A DNA stretch of 64,000 bases, from assembly GCA_046483065.1 (NCBI GenBank), contig JAWODW010000017.1, positions 54,704-118,703 of the forward strand, given 5' to 3'. The notes beneath the pieces were generated by a model. The model ran no database searches. It saw nothing but the letters and a program-made list of their open reading frames with translations, and was not told where the DNA came from. The translations under genes and the position numbers were made by a program. Shown here one piece after another: positions 59,009-64,000 of this stretch (the stretch's first letter is position 1; the number at the start of each line of letters is the position of its first letter). This stretch comes from JAWVYT01 sp046483065. Lineage in GTDB: Bacteria > Gemmatimonadota > Gemmatimonadetes > Longimicrobiales > RSA9.

Positions 59009-59635
59009 TTGCCGAGAGCCAAATCGAGGGCGGAGCGCCGGGGCGAGCTGATCGCCGCAGCCGAGCGTGTGTTCGCGGAGCGGGGCGTGGCGAACGCCAC
59101 GGTGAGCGACATTGTGGCAGCGGCCGGCGTGGCACAGGGCACATTCTACCTCTACTTCGAGAGCAAGGACGACGTGCTGGTGGCGGTGGCCGAAGCGGTT
59201 GTGGGCGAGATGATCGAAGTGGCGGAGTCGGCACTGGACACGGAGGCGTCGGCGGTGGCCCAGCTCCGGGCGTTCATCGGTGCACTGGGCAGCTTCGAAG
59301 ACGACCCGGCGGCGGTGGAGCTCGCGGAGCTGCTGCACCGGCCGGAGAACCGGCTGCTGCACGACCGGCTGGAGGAGCGGATGGTGCCGCGGCTGGTCCC
59401 GTTGATGGAGGCGATCGTCACCCGGGGCCGGACGGAGGGCAGCTTCGACGTGTCCGACCCGCGGGCGGCGGCATGGTTCGTCCTGGGCGGACTCCGGGGC
59501 GCCGAGCTGGCGGGAACGCCGCCGGCGGAGATGCCGGCGGCCATGGCGGTGGCCACGGAGCTGGCGCTGCGGGCCCTGGGGCACGAGGGGAGTGGGCAGG
59601 GCGGGTCGACCGACGGGGAGGGGGGTGCGCAATGA
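59009..59635 (+). CDS. TetR-family regulator
   Basis: The start is a TTG at 59009 preceded by GAGGAG; it gives 208 residues. The DNA-binding domain has the TetR pattern AAERVFAERGVANATVSDIVAAAGVAQGTFYLYFESKDDVL (residues ~15-55). The C-terminal domain is helical and ends in a Gly-rich tail. It probably represses the ABC exporter coupled to it (ATGA overlap) through the palindrome at 58978-58994. The ligand is unknown. Confidence 0.92.
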   Translation: MPRAKSRAERRGELIAAAERVFAERGVANATVSDIVAAAGVAQGTFYLYFESKDDVLVAVAEAVVGEMIEVAESALDTEASAVAQLRAFIGALGSFEDDPAAVELAELLHRPENRLLHDRLEERMVPRLVPLMEAIVTRGRTEGSFDVSDPRAAAWFVLGGLRGAELAGTPPAEMPAAMAVATELALRALGHEGSGQGGSTDGEGGAQ

Positions 59636-60540
59636 ACACGGACGACGCCGTCGTCGTCACCCGTGGTCTCACCAAGTGCTACGGGGATGTGACGGCGGTG
59701 GCCGGCCTCGACCTGGAGGTCCGGCCGGGAGAGGTGTACGGGTTCCTGGGCCGGAACGGCGCGGGGAAGACCACCACCATCCGGATGCTGCTCGGGCTGA
59801 TCCGTCCCACCGCCGGCGAGGCCCGGCTGCTGGGCGCGAAGGTGGGGCCGAACATGCCCGGTCTGCGTCGTGTGGGCTATCTGGTGGAGACGGCCACGGC
59901 GTACGGCAACCTCACGGTCCGGGAGAACCTGGAGCTTCAGCGTCGGCTCATGGGGGCGCCCGCGGGCGCGGTCGGTGAGGCCACCGAGGTCATGCGGATC
60001 GGGCGGTACGCCGACCGTCGCGCCGGCACGCTGTCGCTGGGCAACAAGCAGCGACTCTCGCTGGCCCGGGCGCTGCTGCACCGGCCGGACGTGCTGGTTC
60101 TGGACGAGCCGGCGAACGGGCTGGACCCGGCGGGGATCGTGGAGGTCCGCGAGCTGCTCCGGCGGCTGGCCGATGGCGGCGTGACGGTGTTCATGTCGAG
60201 CCACATCCTGACAGAGGTGGCGCAGCTCGCCGACCGGATCGGTCTGATCCACGACGGCCGGCTCATCGAGGAGCTCGACCGTGATGGGCTGCGGCGCCGG
60301 GCGCGGCCGTACGTGGAGGTGCAGGTCGACCGGCCGGAGCGGGCCCGCGCGCTCCTGACAGAAGCTGGATTCACGGCGCTCGAGCCGGCGGCGGAGGGGA
60401 TCCGGGTCTTCGACGGCGACGGGCGGGCGTCGGAGATCGCCCGGGCGCTGGTCGAGGCGGGGCTGGAGCTGCGGGCGCTGGTGCCCGGCCGCGAGGACCT
60501 GGAGCAGTACTTCCTTCGGCGCACGGGAGGCGGCCCGTGA
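59632..60540 (+). CDS. ABC transporter ATP-binding protein (exporter type)
   Basis: The ATG at 59632 gives 302 residues. Walker A GRNGAGKTT has Lys46. The signature is LSLGNKQRLSLARAL, Walker B is VLVLDEPANGLDP, and the H-loop is FMSSHILTEV. The C-terminal ~85 residues match the DrrA/CcmA-type extension (VEVQVDRPERARALLTEAGF...ALVPGREDLEQYFLRRT). It works with the permease that follows (GTGA overlap). The substrate may be a drug, lipid or peptide; the TetR gene suggests toxin export. Confidence 0.93.
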   Translation: MNTDDAVVVTRGLTKCYGDVTAVAGLDLEVRPGEVYGFLGRNGAGKTTTIRMLLGLIRPTAGEARLLGAKVGPNMPGLRRVGYLVETATAYGNLTVRENLELQRRLMGAPAGAVGEATEVMRIGRYADRRAGTLSLGNKQRLSLARALLHRPDVLVLDEPANGLDPAGIVEVRELLRRLADGGVTVFMSSHILTEVAQLADRIGLIHDGRLIEELDRDGLRRRARPYVEVQVDRPERARALLTEAGFTALEPAAEGIRVFDGDGRASEIARALVEAGLELRALVPGREDLEQYFLRRTGGGP

Positions 60541-61322
60541 GATTCACTACGGTGCTGGCGGCGGAGCGCCTGAAGCTGCGCGGCAGCCGCGTCCCTTTCC
60601 TGACGCTCCTGGCCTTCGCGCTGGGTCCGCTGGGCGGCGGTCTGTTCATGTGGATCGTGCAGGAGCCGGGGCGGGCGGCGGAGCTGGGTCTCATGGGCAC
60701 GAAAGCCGATCTGGTGGGGCTGGAGGCGAGCTGGGCCGGCTACCTCACCATGATCACCCAGATGGTCGGGATCGTCGGCGGGCTCCTGCTGGCGGTGATC
60801 GCCGCGTACGTCTACGGCCGGGAGTACGCCGAGGGGACGGCCAAGAACATGCTGGCGCTGCCGCTCCCGCGCTGGTGGTTCGTCGTGGCCAAGCTGATGG
60901 TGGTGGCCGTCTGGTGGCTGGTGCTGGTGGCGGTGATCCTGGTCGAGGGGGTGGCCGTGGCCGTGGCCCTCGGGCTGTCCGGATACTCGGCGGCGGTCCT
61001 GCTGGCCGGGGCAGGCGACGTCTTTCTGGCCGCCCTCGTCGTCTTCCTCCTGACGCCGGTGGTGGCATGGCTCGCGACGCTGGGCCGCGGCTACCTCCCG
61101 CCCCTCGGTTTCGCCATGCTGGCGCTGGTCCTCGGCAACGTTCTCGGCGCCACGGGGTGGGGGAAGTGGTTCCCCTGGTCCATCGCGCCGCTCTTCGCGG
61201 GGGTGGCGGGCCCACGCGTGGAGGTGCTGGCCCGCGGGAGCCTGTTTGTGGTGGCCGTCACGTTCGTAGTGGGCGTGGCGGCGACGGTCGCCCAGGTCCG
61301 ATGGGCGGATGTCGACGAGTGA
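60537..61322 (+). CDS. ABC transporter permease
   Basis: A GTG start at 60537 overlaps the ATPase stop and gives 261 residues with six hydrophobic helices (for example LTLLAFALGPLGGGLFMWIVQ, MITQMVGIVGGLLLAVIAAYVYG, LVLVAVILVEGVAVAVALGLSGY, FVVAVTFVVGVAATVAQV). The EYAEGTAKNMLALPLPRWWFVVAKL segment is typical of ABC-2 permeases that use the coupling helix. It forms the exporter with the preceding ATPase. Confidence 0.9.
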   Translation: MRFTTVLAAERLKLRGSRVPFLTLLAFALGPLGGGLFMWIVQEPGRAAELGLMGTKADLVGLEASWAGYLTMITQMVGIVGGLLLAVIAAYVYGREYAEGTAKNMLALPLPRWWFVVAKLMVVAVWWLVLVAVILVEGVAVAVALGLSGYSAAVLLAGAGDVFLAALVVFLLTPVVAWLATLGRGYLPPLGFAMLALVLGNVLGATGWGKWFPWSIAPLFAGVAGPRVEVLARGSLFVVAVTFVVGVAATVAQVRWADVDE

Positions 61323-61404
61323 CGGGAGGCGAGCTCGCGGGCACGATGGCGGCGATTAGATTATCGAATACGACATGCACGGAACCCGACTCGGAGCCAG
61401 TACC

Positions 61405-62694
61405 GTGACCCGTACCCGACCGCTCGCCCTCGTACTCCTGCTCCTCGCCGCCTGCAGTGCACCGGCGGACGATTCCAACGGGGATATGCTGCCGGTGGTG
61501 GAGGTGGCGCCCGACGCGCCCCTCGGCGCGGTGCTGGAAGGCCCGCCCGCTGCGCCGTCCCACCTCCAGACCACCCTGGCCTCCATCGTCGAGCCGGCGA
61601 CGGTGGTGCTGCGCCCCGGCCGCTACAACCTGCAGGCCGAGGCCTTCACCGACTCCACGTGCGGGAACTGCCAGGAGCTGGAGACGCCGGTGCCCGGGAC
61701 CCGGGGGCTGCACGTGACGGTGCCGGGGGTGCGCATCGTGGGGCCCGGAGCGGACAGCGCGTTCATCCATACGAACGCCGGCTACGGGCTGTATTTCGAT
61801 GGCTGCGACGGCTGCGCGCTGGAGGGCGTGACGGTTACCGGCGGCGTGCGGGACCCGGACGGCCGTGCCGCCGACGGGGGCGTGGTGGTGAAGAACGGGC
61901 GGGTGGAGCTCACCGACTGCGTGGTCCGGGACAACATCGGCGACTCGGCCACGGTGGCGGAGACGGTGGTGGGGATCGCCGGCGTGGTGGGGCGGGAAGG
62001 GTCGGAGATCGTGGTGGACGGGTGCCGGGTCATCCGGAACTCGTGGGACGGGTTCGCGCTGTACCGGCAGGCGAGCGCCGAGATCACGAACACCGTGGTC
62101 GACGGTGTGGACGCCGCCCGGGGCGGGCAGGTCGGCGGGGGCCGCGGGGTCGGGATCGGCGCCACGTGGGACGCCTCCGTCATGGTCCGGAACACGCTGG
62201 TTCGGAACTACTGGAAGGGGATCGGCGGGTTCGTGGACGCGCGGGTGGACGCGCGTTGCAACATCGTGGAGGAGATCCTGACGTGGGGGCTGGCGTTCTG
62301 GGGGGCGGACGGCGGCGCGCCGGCGGCGGTCTTCCGGGAGAACGTGGTCTACGAGACGGGCGCGTGCGGCGCCATGATCGCCCGGGAGACGGAGGTGGCG
62401 GAGGGCGAGGATCCGGGCGAGCTGGTGGGGAACGTGTTCGTCGCCACGGGCCAGGACCCGCGCTACGACAGCGGCACCCCGTACTGCCACCAGCGGGCCA
62501 TCGCCCGCCACGCGGTGCCGCCGGGGTTCGAGATCGAGAGGAACCTCGTCCACGACGCCCGGGAGCCGGGCGACGAATGGCCCACGAGCGAGCCGGTGGA
62601 CCGCGAGGCGGTCAGGTCACTGGGCTGGATCCAGGAGCTCGCCCGGATGCCCGTCTTTTCCGGGTCGTCGTTTCTAACGGAGCTCGGTCGCTGA
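61405..62694 (+). CDS. Right-handed beta-helix lipoprotein
   Basis: The GTG at 61405 has GGAG upstream and places the lipobox LLLLAAC near residue 17; an ATG at 61375 would add ten residues. The mature ~410 residues consist of short parallel beta-helix coils: VTVPGVRIVGPGADSAFIHTN, GYGLYFDGCDGCALEGVTVTGG, GRVELTDCVVRDNIGD, SEIVVDGCRVIRNSWDGFALY and SVMVRNTLVRNYWKGIGGFVDAR. This is a NosD/polysaccharide-lyase-like fold, typical of carbohydrate-binding or -cleaving proteins. CGNCQE near the start and several Cys may form disulphides. No catalytic residues can be assigned. Confidence 0.85.
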   Translation: MTRTRPLALVLLLLAACSAPADDSNGDMLPVVEVAPDAPLGAVLEGPPAAPSHLQTTLASIVEPATVVLRPGRYNLQAEAFTDSTCGNCQELETPVPGTRGLHVTVPGVRIVGPGADSAFIHTNAGYGLYFDGCDGCALEGVTVTGGVRDPDGRAADGGVVVKNGRVELTDCVVRDNIGDSATVAETVVGIAGVVGREGSEIVVDGCRVIRNSWDGFALYRQASAEITNTVVDGVDAARGGQVGGGRGVGIGATWDASVMVRNTLVRNYWKGIGGFVDARVDARCNIVEEILTWGLAFWGADGGAPAAVFRENVVYETGACGAMIARETEVAEGEDPGELVGNVFVATGQDPRYDSGTPYCHQRAIARHAVPPGFEIERNLVHDAREPGDEWPTSEPVDREAVRSLGWIQELARMPVFSGSSFLTELGR

Positions 62695-62705
62695 CCTCAC
62701 CCTGT

Positions 62706-62744
62706 GGCCACCCCGAGGCCCGGGTCGGGCCCCGGGGCGTGGCC
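62706..62744. terminator. Bidirectional hairpin terminator
   Basis: GGCCAC (62706-62711) and GTGGCC (62739-62744) close a long G+C hairpin with an inner GGCCCG/CGGGCC stem. It lies between the convergent beta-helix and UPF0182 genes. Confidence 0.6.
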
Positions 62745-62756
62745 GCCGGGGTCAGG

Positions 62757-64000
62757 TCAGGGCACCGTGTCGGCGCCCATCTCCCCGATCTGGTCCACTG
62801 CGCGCTGGAGGCTCTCGATGGCGTCCTGGAGCGTCCCGCGCAGCGCCTCGAGGGCCTCACTCTGGATCGGTGCCGGCTGCTGGGGTGCCGGCTGCGTCGC
62901 CCCCTCGACGCCGCCCTCCTCGACGGGCGACGCCACGGCGGGCAGGTCGCCCACCAGGGCGTCGACGGAGGCGTTGAGGGTGGGGTGCATGACCACCTTC
63001 GACGCGTCGGCCAGGATGATGCGGCGGAGCTCGGGGAAGTCCAGCGTCTCCGGCTTGAGGAACACCGGCTCGGCGTAGAGGAGCGCGTCGCCCACCGGGA
63101 TGACCAGGAGGATCCCGCGCATGACCTCCGACCCGACCTGCCCCCAGAGGGTGAACTGCTCGGAGATAATGGCGTCGTTGTCGATGCGGGCCTCAACCTG
63201 GCTGGGTCCGTCCACGTGCCGGCCGGACGGGAAGTCGAAGAGGACCAGCTCGCCGTAGTTCTCGCCGTCGCTGCGGGCGGCCATCCAGCCCACGAGGTTG
63301 TGGCGGTTGTTGGGCGTGAACGGCTGGATGAGGAGGAACTCCTCGGTCTCCTCGCCGGGCAGCCGGGCCACGATGTAGTAGGGCTCCAGCGCCTGTGACC
63401 GGCCGAAGGAGTTCTGGACCGGCACCGACCACTGGTCTTCCTTGTTGTAGAAGACCACCGGGTCCTGCATGTGGTACTGGAGCAGCATCTGTGTCTGGAC
63501 CGTGAACTGATCCAGGGGCACGCGGACGTGCTCGCGCAGGTAGTCGGGCATCTCCTCGGCCGGCGTGAAGAGCTCCGGGAAGATCTGCTGGTAGGCCTGC
63601 ACCAGCGGGTCGTCAGGATCGAACACGTACAGGTCGATGCTGCCGTCGTAGGCGTTCACCACCGCCTTCACACTGTTCCGGATGTAGTTGAACCGGTTGT
63701 TGAAGCTGGTTGAGTAGGGGTAGCGGTCGGTGGTGGTGTAGGCGTCCTGGATCCAGAACAGCCGGCCATCGGCCACCACGCTGTACGCCTTCCGATCCCG
63801 GAGCAGGAACGGCGCGATGGTGGAGAACCGGTTCGGGATGGTGCGCCGGTACTGGATCCGGCTGTCGGCGTTGATCTCCCCCGAGATCAGGATGTTCAGG
63901 TCCCGGAACTCCCAGGCGTACATCAGGCGGCGGAAGAAGGAGGAGATGACCACACCGCCGTCCCCGGCATAGCTCGTGTAGACGGGGCCGTCGACCCCGG
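62757..64000 (-). CDS. UPF0182-family membrane protein, C-terminal part
   Basis: The frame runs off the right edge, so the N-terminal membrane half is not in the window. The visible ~414 residues match the UPF0182 soluble region: YTSYAGDGGVVISSFFRRLMYAWEFRDLNILISG, DGRLFWIQDAYTTTDRYPYST, NYIRNSVKAVVNAYDG, NNRHNLVGWMAARSDGENYGEL and SEVMRGILLVIPVGDALLYAEPVFL. A coiled-coil tail ends in IESLQRAVDQIGEMG. Function is unknown. A Met at 63953 is internal, not a start. Confidence 0.93.
   Translation of the reverse strand, partial: GVDGPVYTSYAGDGGVVISSFFRRLMYAWEFRDLNILISGEINADSRIQYRRTIPNRFSTIAPFLLRDRKAYSVVADGRLFWIQDAYTTTDRYPYSTSFNNRFNYIRNSVKAVVNAYDGSIDLYVFDPDDPLVQAYQQIFPELFTPAEEMPDYLREHVRVPLDQFTVQTQMLLQYHMQDPVVFYNKEDQWSVPVQNSFGRSQALEPYYIVARLPGEETEEFLLIQPFTPNNRHNLVGWMAARSDGENYGELVLFDFPSGRHVDGPSQVEARIDNDAIISEQFTLWGQVGSEVMRGILLVIPVGDALLYAEPVFLKPETLDFPELRRIILADASKVVMHPTLNASVDALVGDLPAVASPVEEGGVEGATQPAPQQPAPIQSEALEALRGTLQDAIESLQRAVDQIGEMGADTVP

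Overview
This is a high-G+C (by eye well over 60%, not counted), gene-dense bacterial chromosome segment. The organism had an outer membrane: there is a TamA/BamA-type Omp85 protein with TamB, many lipobox signal peptides and an outer-membrane-type beta-barrel. The mix of large secreted S9, M20, M19 and M1 peptidases, a serpin, HtpX, a DUF2254 protein and many 1-4 bp start/stop overlaps fits Gemmatimonadota or a relative. That is an inference; no rRNA or other taxonomic marker is present. I see no tRNA, rRNA, CRISPR array or prophage.

Layout. 1-9650 is one co-directional block: tamA-tamB, htpX, a YegS-type lipid kinase and an alpha/beta hydrolase. 9763-16219 holds elongation factor P, a secreted S9D-like peptidase, a 0.4 kb hairpin array and uvrA. 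A probable c-di-GMP-I riboswitch (16285-16366) precedes an acidic lipoprotein. Minus-strand genes at 17277-21392 encode a YeiH-type transporter with a small partner, a CGGC protein, and a DsbB-like protein fused to a propeller-like domain. 21663-29133 holds YbjN-like/PspA, then a cell-wall scavenging locus: NamZ (DUF1343) head-to-head with a GH3-beta-lactamase fusion and an SSS symporter.

29220-34913 holds a decayed gene, a small hypothetical gene, an AhpD-like selenoprotein gene with an in-frame TGA and a SECIS-like hairpin, a serpin, a Cys/Met PLP enzyme and an M20 hydrolase. 35213-42143 holds a methyltransferase, then gatE-gatD, the tRNA-dependent amidotransferase usually regarded as archaeal, then membrane and PH-domain proteins. 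43264-56059 is rich in secreted peptidases. It is interrupted by two REP-associated tyrosine transposase (RAYT) elements with inverted ends; the second lies in a truncated HupE/UreJ gene. A 158 bp element at 21436-21593 carries the same kind of ends and no gene. 56242-64000 holds a TPR protein, DUF6064 and DUF2254 membrane proteins, a TetR-ABC exporter operon with a palindromic operator, a beta-helix lipoprotein and the C-terminal part of a UPF0182 protein.

The best leads are the selenocysteine AhpD-like protein, the bacterial GatDE pair, the RAYT/non-autonomous element family, the c-di-GMP riboswitch, and the symmetric hairpin array before uvrA.
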